Source of the DNA: an uncultured Pelagibacteraceae bacterium
GTDB lineage: Bacteria; Pseudomonadota; Alphaproteobacteria; Pelagibacterales; Pelagibacteraceae
Reading direction: 5' to 3'
NCBI GenBank assembly: GCA_902591755.1
Contig: CACJBX010000002.1
Span: 98,562 to 162,561 of the forward strand
DNA length: 64,000 nt
Shown here piece after piece: positions 29,522 through 40,762 of the stretch. Position 1 is the stretch's first letter. The number at the start of each line of letters is the position of its first letter. The position numbers and the translations under genes are program-made. Under the pieces are notes generated by a model, which worked only from the letters and a program-made list of their open reading frames with translations, made no database searches and was not told where the DNA came from.

Positions 29522-30021
29522 TATCCTCGTTTTTCTATAATTTCTGAAATTTTCTTATTTCTTATAATTGATATTTGTTTTGGAGAATTTTGTTTTTTTA
29601 AAGCTTTAAGACATGCTCTAATAACATTGTGGGGATTTGCAGTTCCTAGAGATTTAGCAACAATGTCTTTAATACCTAGCACTTCACATACAGCTCTAAC
29701 GGGTCCACCAGCAATAATACCTGTTCCTTTTGGCGCTGCTCTCAATTTGATTTTTCCAGCGCCGTCTTTACCGGAAACATCATGATGAATAGTTCTTCCC
29801 TCTCTTAAAGGTATTTGAATTAGATTTCTTCTAGCCATTTCATTAGCTTTTTTTATAGCATCTGGAACTTGTTTAGATTTTGCATGCGCAATACCAATTT
29901 TTCCACTTTGATTTCCGACAACTACTAATGCGGAAAAACCAAATCTTCTACCACCCTTAACAACTTTTGTTATTCTGTTTACGTGAACAAGTTTTTCTAT
30001 AAATTCATTTTCTTTAGACAT
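29521..30021 (-). CDS. rpsE: 30S ribosomal protein S5
   Basis: S5, 166 residues. The N-terminal domain has [23 protein letters not shown] and the C-terminal domain has [21 protein letters not shown] and [11 protein letters not shown]5 shapes decoding accuracy together with S4 and S12. It lies 1 bp from rplR and overlaps rplO by one base. Confidence 0.97.
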   Translation of the reverse strand: MSKENEFIEKLVHVNRITKVVKGGRRFGFSALVVVGNQSGKIGIAHAKSKQVPDAIKKANEMARRNLIQIPLREGRTIHHDVSGKDGAGKIKLRAAPKGTGIIAGGPVRAVCEVLGIKDIVAKSLGTANPHNVIRACLKALKKQNSPKQISIIRNKKISEIIEKRG

Positions 30022-30022
30022 A

Positions 30023-30379
30023 CTAAAATTCCATTCCGTTTTTTCTTAATGTATCAGCAAAAATTTTTACTCTTCCGTGGTACTTAAATTGACCTCTATC
30101 AAAATAAATTTTCTTGATGTTTTTTTCTACTGCTTTTTTAGCCAATTTTTCAGCAACCAGTTTTGAAAGTTCAGTTTTATTTACTTTGTTTGCAGATTTC
30201 ATGCCTTTTTCATTAGATGAAGCAGACAGAATAGTCCTACTATTTGCATCATCAATTATTTGCGCAGATATATTTTTTAAACTTCTAGATACGCTTAGTC
30301 TGAAACGATCATTTTTAGAATTGCCCTTAAGTTTATTTCTAACTCTGAATTTTTTTCTCTGTAAAGTGCTTAGTTTCAT
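30023..30379 (-). CDS. rplR: 50S ribosomal protein L18
   Basis: L18, 118 residues, the 5S rRNA-binding protein. [20 protein letters not shown] and the C-terminal [20 protein letters not shown] are the usual conserved blocks. The start overlaps the rplF stop by one base. Confidence 0.96.
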   Translation of the reverse strand: MKLSTLQRKKFRVRNKLKGNSKNDRFRLSVSRSLKNISAQIIDDANSRTILSASSNEKGMKSANKVNKTELSKLVAEKLAKKAVEKNIKKIYFDRGQFKYHGRVKIFADTLRKNGMEF

Positions 30380-30918
30380 TATTTCTTTTTACCCTCTTTC
30401 CTTAAAATATATTGACCTTTTTCTTTAATTCCTTTTCCTTTATAAGGTTCGGGTGGTCTAAAAGATTTAATCTTTGATGCAATCATGCCAACTTTTTGTT
30501 TATCAACCCCTGATATTTTAATAGTCGTTTGTTTTTCAACTAAAATTTTTACATCTTCGGGAATATCAAAATTAATATCATGACTAAAACCTAGTTGAAG
30601 ATTCAATTGTTTTCCTTTTAATGCTGCTCTGTAACCTACACCACTTAGCTCAAGTACTTTTTCAAAACCTACACTAGTTCCTATTATTGCATTATTAATA
30701 AGACTTCTATTCATTCCCCATAACCTTTTAGTATCATCGTCTAGTTTCTTTGGTTTAATTGAAACATTTTTGCCATCATCGATTTTAAAATCAAACATCT
30801 CTAAATTAATTTTCAACTTTTGTTTACCCAAAGGACCTTCTATATTGATGTCCGACCCTGCTAAAGCAACTTTAACTTTCTCAGGAATATTTATGCTTAT
30901 TTTACCTATTTTTGACAT
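30379..30918 (-). CDS. rplF: 50S ribosomal protein L6
   Basis: L6, 179 residues, two similar domains. The conserved [22 protein letters not shown] block and the C-terminal [11 protein letters not shown], where L6 contacts the sarcin-ricin region, are intact. It is flanked by one-base overlaps with rpsH and rplR. Confidence 0.97.
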   Translation of the reverse strand: MSKIGKISINIPEKVKVALAGSDINIEGPLGKQKLKINLEMFDFKIDDGKNVSIKPKKLDDDTKRLWGMNRSLINNAIIGTSVGFEKVLELSGVGYRAALKGKQLNLQLGFSHDINFDIPEDVKILVEKQTTIKISGVDKQKVGMIASKIKSFRPPEPYKGKGIKEKGQYILRKEGKKK

Positions 30919-31313
30919 TAAAATACCTTACAAATTATTTCGCCACCAACTTTTTGTTTTCTTGCATCAATATCTGTCATGACACCTTTTGGTGTAGAGA
31001 TAATTGCAATTCCTAAACCATTATTGATTTTTGGTAGACTTTGTGCGCTAGAAAAAACTCTTCTACCCGGTTTTGATACTCTTTCGATCACACTTATAAC
31101 TGGAGATCCAGAGTTATACTTTAGATCAATAATTAAAACTTGTTTGTTTTCATTTTTATCAATATTAAACCCATTAATATAACCTTCGTTTTTTAAAACA
31201 TCTGCAATCTTCATCTTAAAATTTGATGAAGGCATTTCTACTTTTTTATGATTTCTTAATTGCGAGTTTTTTATTCTCGCTAGCATATCTCCTATTGGAT
31301 CTGTTAAACTCAT
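30918..31313 (-). CDS. rpsH: 30S ribosomal protein S8
   Basis: S8, 131 residues. The N-terminal DPIGDMLARIKNSQ and the C-terminal GLGIAIISTPKGVMTDIDARKQKVGGE identify it. In E. coli S8 is the autogenous repressor of the spc operon by binding near rplE. No matching site was identified here. Confidence 0.97.
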   Translation of the reverse strand: MSLTDPIGDMLARIKNSQLRNHKKVEMPSSNFKMKIADVLKNEGYINGFNIDKNENKQVLIIDLKYNSGSPVISVIERVSKPGRRVFSSAQSLPKINNGLGIAIISTPKGVMTDIDARKQKVGGEIICKVF

Positions 31314-31326
31314 ATAATTCCCCTTT

Positions 31327-31632
31327 CTACCAACTTGATTTTATCATACCAGGAATTTTACCCTGCAGACCTAGTTGTCTAAGAGCTATTCTTGATATTC
31401 TTAATTTTCTGTAAACGCCATGCGGTCTACCTGTAATTTCACATCTATTTCTTACTCTAGTCTTTGCCGAATTTCTTGGTAATTTTGATAATTTTTGTTG
31501 AGCTTTAAACCTTTCCTCTAGAGGTAATTTTTTATTCATTATAATAAGCTTCAGTTTTTTTCTTTTTGCATAAAATCTATCTGACAACTTTTTTCTCTTG
31601 TTATTCTTATTTATTGAACTGAGTTTTGCCAT
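31327..31632 (-). CDS. rpsN: 30S ribosomal protein S14
   Basis: S14, 101 residues, the long zinc-independent form: the C-terminal block [19 protein letters not shown] has a single Cys and no CxxC pairs. The last residues [15 protein letters not shown] match the family end. The start overlaps the rplE stop by one base. Confidence 0.97.
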   Translation of the reverse strand: MAKLSSINKNNKRKKLSDRFYAKRKKLKLIIMNKKLPLEERFKAQQKLSKLPRNSAKTRVRNRCEITGRPHGVYRKLRISRIALRQLGLQGKIPGMIKSSW

Positions 31633-32186
31633 TAGTTGCTCCTTTCTTCTCTAAATGGAAAATTAAATTTCTTTAATAGTTCTAAGCTATGTTCTTTAGA
31701 GTTTGATTTTATTACTATTGTAATATCTAAACCTCTTATTTTATCAACCTTGTCAAAATTTACTTCAGGAAATATTATATGCTCCTTTACACCAAAAGTG
31801 AAATTACCAAACTTATCAAAACCTTTTGAGGAAAGTCCTCTAAAATCTTTTATTCTTGGAAGTGCAATGTTTACAAGTCTATCTATAAATTCATACATTT
31901 TATTTTTACGTAAAGTAACCTTAAGCCCAGCTTTAGTATCTTTACGTGTTTTAAAATTTGAAATAGATTTTTTAAATTTTGTTGAAACTGGTTTTTGTCC
32001 AGCAATTTTAGCTAAATCCTCTTCACAAGATTTGAATATTTTTAAATCGTTTCCATCTATTCCAAGGCCCATATTTAAAACAACCTTCTCAAATTTAGGG
32101 GCCATATTAAGATTTTTAAAACCATATTTTTCTTTTAGCATGGTTTTAACTTCCTTATGATAAAGTGTTTTTAATCTTGGTATCAT
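31632..32186 (-). CDS. rplE: 50S ribosomal protein L5
   Basis: L5, 184 residues, binding 5S rRNA and the P-site tRNA elbow. Conserved blocks are [26 protein letters not shown] and [21 protein letters not shown]. It overlaps rplX by 4 nt. Confidence 0.97.
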   Translation of the reverse strand: MIPRLKTLYHKEVKTMLKEKYGFKNLNMAPKFEKVVLNMGLGIDGNDLKIFKSCEEDLAKIAGQKPVSTKFKKSISNFKTRKDTKAGLKVTLRKNKMYEFIDRLVNIALPRIKDFRGLSSKGFDKFGNFTFGVKEHIIFPEVNFDKVDKIRGLDITIVIKSNSKEHSLELLKKFNFPFREERSN

Positions 32187-32425
32187 TTTTTAGCTACCTT
32201 TTTTTTTTCTTTTTTTTCATCTAATTTAAGATTTGATAAATGAACAAAATTCTCTTTATCAACTATTCCACCTTTTCTTTCTTTTGTAGTTTTAAGATGT
32301 TTTTTTATCATGTTAATTCCTTTAATTTTTGCTCTATTTCTCTTTCTATCTAATTCTATAATCTCACCTGATTTATTTTTATCTTTTCCAACAAGCACTT
32401 TGACATTTGAGCCTTTCTTAATCAT
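32183..32425 (-). CDS. rplX: 50S ribosomal protein L24
   Basis: L24, 80 residues, a short form with the KOW motif ([20 protein letters not shown], about residues 3-22) and [10 protein letters not shown]. It ends in a Lys-rich tail, with the C-terminal part reduced against the ~104-residue E. coli protein. It is an assembly initiator of the 50S subunit. It abuts rplN. Confidence 0.95.
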   Translation of the reverse strand: MIKKGSNVKVLVGKDKNKSGEIIELDRKRNRAKIKGINMIKKHLKTTKERKGGIVDKENFVHLSNLKLDEKKEKKKVAKK

Positions 32426-32794
32426 CTAAATTACCTCTGGAGCTAATGATATTATTTTCATTTGCCCTCTACCTCTTAATTCTCTTGTAACTGGTCCAAA
32501 AATTCTAGTACCAATAGGTTCACCTTTGTCATCTGTCAAAACAGCTGCATTATTATCGAACCTAACTTTTGATCCGTCGTCTCTGTGAATTCCTTTTTTA
32601 ACTCTAACAACTACAGCTTTATGAACTGAACCTTTTTTAACTTTACCCTTAGGAATAGCTTCCTTTACAGCAACAACAATTGTGTCACCAATGCTTGCAT
32701 ATCTTCTTTTTGAGCCTCCAAGTACTTTTATACACTCTATTTTTTTCGCACCTGTATTATCTGCTACAAATAGTTCGGTTTGTACCTGTATCAT
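32426..32794 (-). CDS. rplN: 50S ribosomal protein L14
   Basis: L14, 122 residues, with [19 protein letters not shown] at the start, [15 protein letters not shown], and [13 protein letters not shown] near the end. It is highly conserved and intact. It overlaps the rpsQ stop by 4 nt. Confidence 0.97.
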   Translation of the reverse strand: MIQVQTELFVADNTGAKKIECIKVLGGSKRRYASIGDTIVVAVKEAIPKGKVKKGSVHKAVVVRVKKGIHRDDGSKVRFDNNAAVLTDDKGEPIGTRIFGPVTRELRGRGQMKIISLAPEVI

Positions 32795-33027
32795 TTGTTG
32801 CCTCCCAGTACTTCAAATTTTTTTGTTTTTGAGTAAGGTCTACATTCAATTATCTTTACCTTATCTCCATTTTTAAATTTATTATTTTCATCATGCGCAC
32901 TAAATTTTTTTCTTACTTTTACTACTTTTTTTAAAGTTGGATGTTGGTATTTTCTTTCAACCATGACTGTTATTGTCTTATTTGGTTTATCACTAACTAC
33001 AATTCCATTTAATATTTTTTTAGGCAC
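32791..33027 (-). CDS. rpsQ: 30S ribosomal protein S17
   Basis: S17, 78 residues from a GTG at 33027, giving the family start [20 protein letters not shown] longer frame from a TTG at 33042 adds five residues and overlaps rpmC more deeply. The GGAAGG sequence just before the GTG is a good ribosome binding site and decides the start. It overlaps the rpmC stop by 8 nt. Confidence 0.93.
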   Translation of the reverse strand: MPKKILNGIVVSDKPNKTITVMVERKYQHPTLKKVVKVRKKFSAHDENNKFKNGDKVKIIECRPYSKTKKFEVLGGNK

Positions 33028-33211
33028 TTTTTTTCCTTCCAATTAATGTTTTCATTCTTGAAATATCTTTCTTAGTTTGAGATATCTTTGACGGATTTGT
33101 AAGTTGTCCATTTGTTTTTTGAAATCTCAAATTAAACAAATCTTTTTTAAGTTTATCTAAATTTTTTAATGCTTGGTCCTTAGTAAATTTCTTTATTTCA
33201 TTTTTCTTCAT
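33020..33211 (-). CDS. rpmC: 50S ribosomal protein L29
   Basis: L29, 63 residues in two helices, with LDKLKKDLFNLRFQKTNGQL as the family core. It sits near the tunnel exit and binds trigger factor and SRP in known ribosomes. The start overlaps the rplP stop by one base. Confidence 0.95.
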   Translation of the reverse strand: MKKNEIKKFTKDQALKNLDKLKKDLFNLRFQKTNGQLTNPSKISQTKKDISRMKTLIGRKKSA

Positions 33212-33621
33212 TATGAAATCCTTCTTATGAACTTGGTTTTAATTGGAAGTTTTGCAGATGCTTTATATAGAGCTTCTTTTGCTATTTGTTCAGATACACC
33301 ATCTACTTCAAATAAAATTCTACCTGGTTTGACTCTACATGCCCAAAATTCCGGTGAACCTTTACCTTTTCCCATTCTAACTTCAGTTGGTTTTTTTGAA
33401 ACGGGTATATTTGGAAAAACTCTTGTCCAAACTCTACCTTGTCTTTTCATGTGTCTTGTTAAAGCGACTCTAGCTGCTTCTATTTGTTTTGAAATTACTC
33501 TATCTGGTTGAAGTGCTTTTAATCCAAAAGAACCATAATTCATTTTATTGCATCTAGACGCATTTCCGTGGATACGACCTTTATGAGCTTTTCTAAATTT
33601 TGTTCTAGTTGGTTGTAGCAT
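33211..33621 (-). CDS. rplP: 50S ribosomal protein L16
   Basis: L16, 136 residues, with [16 protein letters not shown], then [20 protein letters not shown] and [20 protein letters not shown]. It orders the A-site tRNA region. It follows rpsC by 2 bp. Confidence 0.97.
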   Translation of the reverse strand: MLQPTRTKFRKAHKGRIHGNASRCNKMNYGSFGLKALQPDRVISKQIEAARVALTRHMKRQGRVWTRVFPNIPVSKKPTEVRMGKGKGSPEFWACRVKPGRILFEVDGVSEQIAKEALYKASAKLPIKTKFIRRIS

Positions 33622-33623
33622 AA

Positions 33624-34283
33624 CTATTTCTTGTTTGTTTCCTGACTAAACTCTTTTGTAAAAATTTCACCTTTATATATCCAAACCTTAATACCAATAA
33701 TTCCATAAGTAGTTAAAGCTTCTGCTTCTGCGTAATCAATGTCTGCTCTAAGTGTATGAGAGGGTATGCTACCTTCTCTTAACCACTCTGTTCTCGCTAT
33801 TTCATTTCCACCTAATCTTCCGCTAACAGATACCTTAATACCCCTAGCACCTAATCTTAAAGCTGATTGCATAGCTCGTTTCATGGCTCTCCTATAAGAA
33901 ATTCTTTTTACCAATTGTTGAGATATATTTTCAGCAACTAAATAACTATTTGTTTCAGGTTTTTTTACTTCCTTGATATTTAAGTTCACCTCGTTTGTTG
34001 TTAGATTTGATAGTTTGGCTTTAATCTTTTCAATATCACTACCTTTTTTACCAATTACAAAACCAGGTCTTGAAGTGTAGATTGTTACAAAACATTTTTT
34101 TGAAGTTCTCTCTATCATCACTTTTGAAACTCCAGAGTTAATAACATTTTTATTGATATATTCTCTTATTTTAAAGTCCTCGATTAAAAATTTACCAAAC
34201 TCCTTTTTTTTTGCATACCAAACTGAATCCCATCCTCTATTTATTCCAAGTCGTAAACCTACTGGATTAACCTTTTGTCCCAT
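33624..34283 (-). CDS. rpsC: 30S ribosomal protein S3
   Basis: S3, 219 residues. The KH domain has [16 protein letters not shown] (about residues 72-87), and the C-terminal domain has [21 protein letters not shown] and [13 protein letters not shown]. It forms the mRNA entry tunnel. It overlaps the rplV 3' end by 17 nt. Confidence 0.97.
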   Translation of the reverse strand: MGQKVNPVGLRLGINRGWDSVWYAKKKEFGKFLIEDFKIREYINKNVINSGVSKVMIERTSKKCFVTIYTSRPGFVIGKKGSDIEKIKAKLSNLTTNEVNLNIKEVKKPETNSYLVAENISQQLVKRISYRRAMKRAMQSALRLGARGIKVSVSGRLGGNEIARTEWLREGSIPSHTLRADIDYAEAEALTTYGIIGIKVWIYKGEIFTKEFSQETNKK

Positions 34284-34662
34284 CTTTAACCTCTTTAGAT
34301 TGTATTTTTTCTGATAATATAATTGTTAAATTTGAATATGGTTTTAGGATTGGAGATGCTCTTCCTTTTGCTCTTGGTCTAAACCTTTTCATAGTAATTT
34401 GTTTGCCACAATAAGCTTCTTTAACAAAAAGTTTATCGATATCATATTGAAAATTATTCTCTGCATTCGCAATAGCTGAAGATAAAGTCTTCTTAATATC
34501 CTTGCATATCCTTTTGTTTGAAAAATCAAGATCTCTAATCGCCAAATCAACTTTTTTTCCAACAATACCTTTTAAAATTGGATTAAGTTTTCTAGTACTA
34601 GACCTAACATTTTTATTTACTGATCTTACTAAATTTGTTTTTTTTTCATCTTTTCTACTCAT
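34267..34662 (-). CDS. rplV: 50S ribosomal protein L22
   Basis: L22, 131 residues, whose beta-hairpin lines the exit tunnel. [21 protein letters not shown] and the hairpin [20 protein letters not shown] are clear. There is a short Lys/Arg/Asn-rich N-terminal stretch before the core. Confidence 0.95.
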   Translation of the reverse strand: MSRKDEKKTNLVRSVNKNVRSSTRKLNPILKGIVGKKVDLAIRDLDFSNKRICKDIKKTLSSAIANAENNFQYDIDKLFVKEAYCGKQITMKRFRPRAKGRASPILKPYSNLTIILSEKIQSKEVKDGTKG

Positions 34663-34664
34663 TT

Positions 34665-34970
34665 TTATTTCTTCTCTTCAGGTTTAGTTTCTTCAGCCTT
34701 GGCTTTTTTATCAGCTGGTGTATGGCCAAAAAATTGTCTCGTTGGTGCAAATTCACCAAATTTATGTCCTACCATGTCCTCAGACACAGTGAGTGGAATA
34801 AACTTTTTACCATTATAAATTAAAAAACTTAAACCAACAAAATCTGGAATTATCGTTGATTTTCTTGACCAAGTTTTAATAGGCTTTTTACCAGACTCAT
34901 TTCTTTGTTTTTCAGCTTTTTTAATTAAGCTTTCTTCAACAAATGGACCTTTCCAAACTGATCTAGTCAT
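34665..34970 (-). CDS. rpsS: 30S ribosomal protein S19
   Basis: S19, 101 residues. The core [35 protein letters not shown] and [16 protein letters not shown] is normal. A Lys/Glu/Ala-rich tail of about a dozen residues follows, absent from the E. coli protein. It lies 1 bp after rplB. Confidence 0.97.
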   Translation of the reverse strand: MTRSVWKGPFVEESLIKKAEKQRNESGKKPIKTWSRKSTIIPDFVGLSFLIYNGKKFIPLTVSEDMVGHKFGEFAPTRQFFGHTPADKKAKAEETKPEEKK

Positions 34971-34971
34971 T

Positions 34972-35805
34972 TTAACCTTTCTTTTTCTTTCTTCTTCGAA
35001 TTATGAATTTATCTGTTCTTTTGTTATCTCTTGTTTTCAAACCTTTTGCAGATTGACCTTTTCTTGAAACAGGGTGTCTTCCACCTGCAGATTTACCTTC
35101 ACCACCACCATGAGGGTGGTCAACTGGATTCATCACAACACCTCTTGTGTGGGGTCTTCTACCAAGCCATCTTGATCTACCGGCTTTACCAATCTTAATA
35201 TTTTTTTGATCAGGGTTTGAAAGAACTCCAATGGTGGCCATTGCTCTAGAGTCAATTCTTCTAACTTCTCCTGATGCCATCTTAACAATTGAATAACTCC
35301 CATCATTACCTGAAATAGAAACGGATGTTCCTGCAGATCTTGCAATTTTTCCGCCACCACCAGGATTAATTTCTACATTATGAATACTAATACCAACAGG
35401 TATTTCAGATAATGGTAAGCAATTTCCTACTTTGATTTCAGAATTTGGTCCATTTGAGATTTTATCACCAATCTTAATTTCTTGGGGAGCTAAATAGTAA
35501 TATCTCTCACCATCAGGAAATTTAACTAACATTATGTGACATGATCTGTTAGGATCGTATTCAATTCTTTCTACCTCAGCTTTTTCACCGAATTTTTTTC
35601 TATAAAAATCAACATTTCTATATTTTTGCTTATGTCCACCACCAACATTTCTAGCTGTTATTCTTCCAAGATTATTTCTTCCGCTTGATGAATTTTTTAC
35701 TGATGTAAGAGGTTTGAATGGTTTGCCTTTCCAAAGATTTTTTCTATCAACAAGAATAGTTCCTCTTACAGATTTAGTATACGGTTTGAATGTTTTTAAT
35801 GCCAT
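34972..35805 (-). CDS. rplB: 50S ribosomal protein L2
   Basis: L2, 277 residues, required for subunit association and peptidyl transfer. [20 protein letters not shown] and the essential [14 protein letters not shown] with its conserved His are present. It ends in a basic tail. It lies 1 bp after rplW. Confidence 0.98.
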   Translation of the reverse strand: MALKTFKPYTKSVRGTILVDRKNLWKGKPFKPLTSVKNSSSGRNNLGRITARNVGGGHKQKYRNVDFYRKKFGEKAEVERIEYDPNRSCHIMLVKFPDGERYYYLAPQEIKIGDKISNGPNSEIKVGNCLPLSEIPVGISIHNVEINPGGGGKIARSAGTSVSISGNDGSYSIVKMASGEVRRIDSRAMATIGVLSNPDQKNIKIGKAGRSRWLGRRPHTRGVVMNPVDHPHGGGEGKSAGGRHPVSRKGQSAKGLKTRDNKRTDKFIIRRRKKKKG

Positions 35806-35806
35806 T

Positions 35807-36100
35807 TTATATTCCTGTTGTTAGATCAATTGATTGACCTTTTTTTAATGTAATAACTGCTTTTTTGTACCCTTTTACTCTACTATTTCTACCTCTGGTA
35901 AATTTCAAAATAGATTTTTTGTTAATAATATTCACTTTTACTACGTTTACTTTAAATAGTTTTTCAATATTTTTCTTTAAAGTTTTTTTATTAGCGTCAT
36001 CTCTGACTTTAAAAACGACTTTGTTTTGAGAAGACATATTCGAAGACTTCTCAGTAATCACTGGTGAAATTATTGTATCGTATAAGCTTACTTTATTCAT
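35807..36100 (-). CDS. rplW: 50S ribosomal protein L23
   Basis: L23, 97 residues, the docking protein for trigger factor and SRP at the tunnel exit. ISPVITEKSSNMSSQNKVVF and VNIINKKSILKF..RGRNSRVKGYKKA are family blocks. The start overlaps the rplD stop by one base. Confidence 0.96.
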   Translation of the reverse strand: MNKVSLYDTIISPVITEKSSNMSSQNKVVFKVRDDANKKTLKKNIEKLFKVNVVKVNIINKKSILKFTRGRNSRVKGYKKAVITLKKGQSIDLTTGI

Positions 36101-36723
36101 TAGTTGTACCTTTTCTCCAATTCTTTAACCGAGGTTTCTGTAAAAATAATTTTTTTGAATTTTAAAATATCGTAAGCACTGAAATGACCTATGTCTGTAC
36201 ATTTAACGTTAGGTATATTTTTTGTGGCTCTAAATATTTTATCTTTAGAATTTTTATCTAAAATCAAAATTGAGTTCTTTGCATCGAATTTTCTTAAAAT
36301 TTTATCCATTTCCTTTGTTTTTTTTATTTCCTTAGAAAAGTCATCAAAAACAATTACTTCTTTGAGTTTCAATTTTTTTGACAAAATAGAGCTAATACTT
36401 TGTCTTTTCTCATTTTTATTTAATTTTCTGGTTTTGTAGCTATTTCTCCCTTTTGGACCATGTGCTACACCACCACCAACAAAAATTGGAGCTTTTCTGC
36501 TTGCGTGTCTTGCGTTACCTGTCCCTTTTTGAGCATAGATTTTTGAAGTAGATCCAATAATTTCATTCTTTTGTTTTGTTTTGGAGCTTCTTCCTTTGTA
36601 ATTGGCGTTAGTCTTATAAATAACTGAACTGATTAATTTCTCGTTAATCTTTGAAGAAAAGATTGAATCTTTAACTTCAACTGAGCTTTTTTTTCCTTCA
36701 AGATTTATTTTTTCAATTTTCAT
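36100..36723 (-). CDS. rplD: 50S ribosomal protein L4
   Basis: L4, 207 residues. The tunnel-lining loop is seen as QKGTGNARHASRKAPIFVGG and HGPKGRNSYKTRKLNKNEK. The C-terminal globular part is more divergent. In E. coli L4 represses the S10 operon, but no leader of that type was found upstream of rpsJ, which overlaps fusA. Confidence 0.96.
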   Translation of the reverse strand: MKIEKINLEGKKSSVEVKDSIFSSKINEKLISSVIYKTNANYKGRSSKTKQKNEIIGSTSKIYAQKGTGNARHASRKAPIFVGGGVAHGPKGRNSYKTRKLNKNEKRQSISSILSKKLKLKEVIVFDDFSKEIKKTKEMDKILRKFDAKNSILILDKNSKDKIFRATKNIPNVKCTDIGHFSAYDILKFKKIIFTETSVKELEKRYN

Positions 36724-37437
36724 TTATTTTTTCTTTTTTTCTGGAACTTTTTTCAATTTTTCCATTTTTTCAATTTTTTCTGACATTGTAAGTTTTCTTA
36801 TATTCTTAACTGATTGTTTAACTAGAACTTCAGTATTCTTTGAACCTGGAATTGATCCTTTTAGATACATAATGTCATTTTCCAAATCGGTTTTGATAAT
36901 TTCAATATTTTGTTTGGTTCTCATTTTACTTCCCATGTGGCCTGCCATTTTCTTTCCTTTAAAAACTTTACCTGGATCCTGGTTTTGACCGGTTGAACCA
37001 TGTGCTCTATGAGAAATTGAAACACCATGTGATGCTCTTAGACCTCCAAAATTATGTCTTTTCATTACTCCAGCAAATCCTTTACCAATTGTTTTTGAAC
37101 GAACATCAACAAATTTTGCATCTTTAAAAATCTCTAGACCAAGTTCGTTACCTTCTTTATAATTATCCAACTTAGATACTCTAAATTCTTTTAAAATTTT
37201 TTTAGGTTCAGTGTTTTTTTTAGAGAAGAAACCTTTCATTTGTTTTGAAAGTTTTGAATTTTTTATTTTTCCAAAACCAACTTGAATAGCATTATAACCT
37301 CTTTGATCTTTTGTAATTAGTTGAATTATCCTTCCTTTGTCGATTTTGACAGCTGTCACAGGCACCGATTGACCAGATTTATAAAATTCTCTTGTCATAC
37401 CAATTTTCTTTCCAATAAGTCCAATTTCCTGAATCAT
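36724..37437 (-). CDS. rplC: 50S ribosomal protein L3
   Basis: L3, 237 residues. The start [18 protein letters not shown] and the central [21 protein letters not shown] with [20 protein letters not shown] are typical. The last ~25 residues are a Lys/Glu-rich extension. It overlaps rpsJ by 4 nt. Confidence 0.97.
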   Translation of the reverse strand: MIQEIGLIGKKIGMTREFYKSGQSVPVTAVKIDKGRIIQLITKDQRGYNAIQVGFGKIKNSKLSKQMKGFFSKKNTEPKKILKEFRVSKLDNYKEGNELGLEIFKDAKFVDVRSKTIGKGFAGVMKRHNFGGLRASHGVSISHRAHGSTGQNQDPGKVFKGKKMAGHMGSKMRTKQNIEIIKTDLENDIMYLKGSIPGSKNTEVLVKQSVKNIRKLTMSEKIEKMEKLKKVPEKKKK

Positions 37438-37742
37438 ATTTTAATCTCCACGTCTACACCTGATGCTAAATCTAGTTTCATCAAAGCTTCAACAGTTTGC
37501 GGTGTTGGTTCTATAATGTCTATTAATCTTTTGTGAGTTCTTGTTTCGAATTGTTCTCGACTTTTTTTATCAATATGGGGTGATCTTAAAACAGTATATC
37601 TTTCTATTTTTGTTGGCAAAGGTATTGGTCCTTTTATATTTGCACCAGTTCTTTTAACTGTATTAACTATCTCCTCTGTAGATTGATCTAATACTTTATT
37701 ATCGTAGGCTCTTAATTTTATTCTAATATTTTGTTTATCCAT
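37434..37742 (-). CDS. rpsJ: 30S ribosomal protein S10
   Basis: S10, 102 residues from the ATG at 37742 ([20 protein letters not shown]). An upstream in-frame start at 37778 would add 12 residues inside fusA and is not expected from the family. The block [27 protein letters not shown] is present. Start and fusA stop overlap by 8 nt. There is no tuf gene between fusA and rpsJ. Confidence 0.96.
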   Translation of the reverse strand: MDKQNIRIKLRAYDNKVLDQSTEEIVNTVKRTGANIKGPIPLPTKIERYTVLRSPHIDKKSREQFETRTHKRLIDIIEPTPQTVEALMKLDLASGVDVEIKI

Positions 37743-39819
37743 TTGAACCTGTCTTTTTTGTAACTTCGTCTTGAACATTTTGTGGAACTTTATCGTAGTG
37801 ATCGAAGAACATTGAATATTGTGCTCTTCCTTGAGACATAGATCTTAGTGCATTTATATATCCAAACATATTTGCTAATGGAACCATAGCCGTTATCACT
37901 GTAGCGTTGCCTCTCTGTTCCTGAGTGTTTATCTGTCCTCGTCTACTATTAAGATCACCTATCACATCACCCATATAATCCTCAGGTGTAACAACTTCTA
38001 CTCTCATAATTGGTTCAAGTAATTTCAGAGTCGCCCGGTTGCAAGCTTCTTTAAAACATTGTCTTGAAGCCAATTCAAAAGCCAAAACACTTGAATCAAC
38101 ATCGTGGTGTAATCCATCTAGTATTGTTACTTTGTAATCAATTATTGGGAAGCCAGCTAATATTCCACTGTCTGAAACAGTCTCAATACCTTTTTCAACG
38201 CCTGGAATAAACTCTTTTGGAATAGCGCCACCTTTAATTTTACTTTCTACTTCTCTTCCTTTGCCAGGTTCTAAAGGTTCAATTGAAAGTTTTACTCTAG
38301 CAAATTGACCAGCACCACCACTTTGTTTTTTGTGTGTATAATCAAATTCTGACTGTTTAAGAATTGTTTCTCTATAAGCTACCTGAGGAGCACCAACATT
38401 TGCCTCTACTTTAAATTCTCTTTTCATTCTATCCACAATTATATCTAAATGGAGTTCTCCCATCCCTTTAATAATTGTTTGTCCAGACTCCTCATCAGAC
38501 GTAACTCTGAAAGACGGATCTTCTTTTGCTAATCTACCTAAGGCCTCTCCCATTTTTTCTTGGTCACCTTTAGTTTTAGGCTCAACAGCTATTTCAATGA
38601 CTGGATCTGGAAATTCCATTGGTTCTAATAAAACTGGACTTTCCTCATTAGCTAAAGTATGTCCGGTAATTGTATATTTTAAGCCAGCTAAAGCAACAAT
38701 ATCACCAGCATTAGCTTCTTTTATGTCTTCTCTTGAGTTTGCGTGCATTAAAAGCATTCGTCCAACTCGTTCTTCTTTGTCTTTTGATGTATTATAGATT
38801 CCGGTACCTGACTTAACTGTTCCTGAGTAGATTCTTATAAACGTCAAAGATCCAACAAACGGGTCGTTTGCTACTTTAAATGCAAGAGCTGAAAAAGGAG
38901 CACTATCCTCAAATTTCATTTCAACAACATCTTCTGACCCGGGTTTTGTTCCTTTAATTGAGCCAATATCTTCCGGACTTGGTAAATAATCAACTACAGC
39001 ATCCAATAGTGGTTGAACCCCCTTATTTTTAAAAGCAGATCCAGTTAGAACAGGAACAAAATCAAAATTTAAACATCCTTTTCTCACACATCTAATTAAA
39101 TCTTCATTTTTAATTTGATCACCGTTTAAATAACTCTCCATTAGTTTCTCATCTTGCTCAACAGCTGACTCCACAAGTTCTTGCCTATATTTTTCACAAA
39201 TTTCTTTTAAATCTTCTGGAATTTCTTTTTCTTCCCAAGCAGCACCTAAATCTTCGTTTTTCCATACAATCGCTTTCATTTTTACTAAATCAACAACACC
39301 TTGTAATGACGATTCAATCCCAATTGGAATCTGCATAACCATAGGTTTAGCTCCTAATCTATCTTTAATCATATCTACACATCTAAAGAAATCAGCACCA
39401 GTTCTGTCTAATTTGTTTACAAAACAAATTCTTGGTACTTTGTATTTATCAGCTTGTCTCCACACTGTTTCAGACTGTGGTTCTACTCCAGCTACTCCAT
39501 CAAAAACCGCTACAGCTCCATCTAATACTTTTAAAGATCTTTCTACTTCAATTGTAAAATCAACGTGTCCTGGTGTATCGATAATATTAATTCTATGATC
39601 TCTCCAAAAACATGTTGTAGCAGCTGAAGTAATTGTAATACCTCTTTCTTGTTCTTGTTCCATCCAGTCCATTGTAGCTGCACCATCATGAACTTCGCCT
39701 ATCTTATGACTTTTACCAGTATAATAAAGAATTCTTTCAGTCGTAGTTGTTTTACCAGCATCAATGTGAGCCATGATACCGATATTTCTATACATATTTA
39801 ATTTATGAGTTCTAGGCAT
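37735..39819 (-). CDS. fusA: Translation elongation factor G
   Basis: EF-G, 694 residues, the translocase of elongation. The GTPase motifs are [15 protein letters not shown] (G1), [12 protein letters not shown] (G2), DTPGHVDF (G3) and [10 protein letters not shown] (G4). Domains II-V follow to the C-terminal [21 protein letters not shown]. It has the full normal length. It lies 6 bp downstream of rpsG. Confidence 0.98.
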   Translation of the reverse strand: MPRTHKLNMYRNIGIMAHIDAGKTTTTERILYYTGKSHKIGEVHDGAATMDWMEQEQERGITITSAATTCFWRDHRINIIDTPGHVDFTIEVERSLKVLDGAVAVFDGVAGVEPQSETVWRQADKYKVPRICFVNKLDRTGADFFRCVDMIKDRLGAKPMVMQIPIGIESSLQGVVDLVKMKAIVWKNEDLGAAWEEKEIPEDLKEICEKYRQELVESAVEQDEKLMESYLNGDQIKNEDLIRCVRKGCLNFDFVPVLTGSAFKNKGVQPLLDAVVDYLPSPEDIGSIKGTKPGSEDVVEMKFEDSAPFSALAFKVANDPFVGSLTFIRIYSGTVKSGTGIYNTSKDKEERVGRMLLMHANSREDIKEANAGDIVALAGLKYTITGHTLANEESPVLLEPMEFPDPVIEIAVEPKTKGDQEKMGEALGRLAKEDPSFRVTSDEESGQTIIKGMGELHLDIIVDRMKREFKVEANVGAPQVAYRETILKQSEFDYTHKKQSGGAGQFARVKLSIEPLEPGKGREVESKIKGGAIPKEFIPGVEKGIETVSDSGILAGFPIIDYKVTILDGLHHDVDSSVLAFELASRQCFKEACNRATLKLLEPIMRVEVVTPEDYMGDVIGDLNSRRGQINTQEQRGNATVITAMVPLANMFGYINALRSMSQGRAQYSMFFDHYDKVPQNVQDEVTKKTGSNG

Positions 39820-39825
39820 GTTTTA

Positions 39826-40296
39826 TTACCATCTAAAATGAGCAAAAGCTTTATTTGACTCTGCCATTTTATGTGTATCCTCTTTCTTTTTAATTGCTGA
39901 ACCTCTGTTTTGATATGCATCAAAAATTTCATTAAAAATTTTATCAGACATTTTTTTATCTTTTCTCTTTCTTGAGGCATCTATTAACCATCTTATTGCG
40001 AGTGCTTGCGATCTTTTTGCTTTTACTTCTACAGGAACTTGGTAAGTAGCTCCGCCAACTCTTCTCGATCTAACTTCTACAGTTGGTTTAATATTGCTAA
40101 TTGCTTGGTTAAAAACTGTGATTGGCTCATCTTTTGATTTAGATTTAATCTTGTCTATCGCATCATAAACAATTTTCTCTGCTATAGTTTTTTTTCCGTC
40201 ATACATTAATGAATTTATTAGTTTTGGAATAATTACTGACTTGTATTTTGGGTCAACAACATTAAGTTTTTTAGGAGCACTTTTTTTTCTAGACAT
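39826..40296 (-). CDS. rpsG: 30S ribosomal protein S7
   Basis: S7, 156 residues. Conserved blocks are [37 protein letters not shown] and [10 protein letters not shown]. It nucleates the 30S head. It is 1 bp downstream of rpsL. Confidence 0.97.
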   Translation of the reverse strand: MSRKKSAPKKLNVVDPKYKSVIIPKLINSLMYDGKKTIAEKIVYDAIDKIKSKSKDEPITVFNQAISNIKPTVEVRSRRVGGATYQVPVEVKAKRSQALAIRWLIDASRKRKDKKMSDKIFNEIFDAYQNRGSAIKKKEDTHKMAESNKAFAHFRW

Positions 40297-40297
40297 T

Positions 40298-40669
40298 TTA
40301 CTTACCTTTTTTTGCTCCGTATTTAGATCTTTGTTGTTTTCTTCCCGTCACACCTTGAGTGTCTAGATTACCTCTTAAGATATGATATCGAACACCTGGT
40401 AAGTCTTTTACTCTACCACCTCTTATTAAAACAACTGAGTGTTCTTGAAGATTGTGACCTTCACCAGGAATATAAGAGGTTACTTCGTGACCGTTTGAAA
40501 GTCTTACTCTTGCAACTTTTCTTAAAGCAGAGTTAGGTTTTTTTGGTGTAGTAGTATAAACTTTTACACAGACACCTCGCTTCTGTGGAGATTTCTCTAG
40601 CGCAGGGACTCTGTCCCTAGCTTTAGGTTTAATTCTTTTCTTTCTTAACAATTGGTTAATTGTTGGCAT
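40298..40669 (-). CDS. rpsL: 30S ribosomal protein S12
   Basis: S12, 123 residues from the ATG at 40669 ([16 protein letters not shown]). A longer frame beginning at a TTG (40747) would run through the leader hairpins and is not homologous, so I reject it. The decoding loop [18 protein letters not shown] keeps Lys at the streptomycin-site position, so it looks sensitive. [22 protein letters not shown] is normal. It is the first gene after the promoter at 40763-40790. Confidence 0.97.
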   Translation of the reverse strand: MPTINQLLRKKRIKPKARDRVPALEKSPQKRGVCVKVYTTTPKKPNSALRKVARVRLSNGHEVTSYIPGEGHNLQEHSVVLIRGGRVKDLPGVRYHILRGNLDTQGVTGRKQQRSKYGAKKGK

Positions 40670-40756
40670 AATAATTTTATTTTGGAAGAAATACTTTAGT
40701 GACCTGTGTATGGTAGCGTTTAGTGCTACAAGGGCACTACATTCCAACCAAAATTC
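40670..40756 (-). promoter_or_regulatory. Structured 5' leader of rpsL with competing hairpins
   Basis: The region between the predicted transcription start and rpsL holds two inverted repeats that share bases. One pairs 40721-40726 with 40734-40739 (TAGTGC/GCACTA, 7-nt loop). The other pairs 40713-40717 with 40725-40729 (GTAGC/GCTAC, 7-nt loop). They cannot form together. An outer TTGGAA/TTCCAA pair (40682-40687 and 40742-40747) could close the whole leader. The layout suits autogenous or attenuation control of the str operon. This is inferred from base pairing only. Confidence 0.45.
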
Positions 40757-40762
40757 TTGGTG

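Noticed and set aside
40670..40747. N-terminal extension of rpsL from a TTG at 40747
   Set aside because: The extension has no S12 homology and spans the leader hairpins. The ATG at 40669 gives the normal S12 start.
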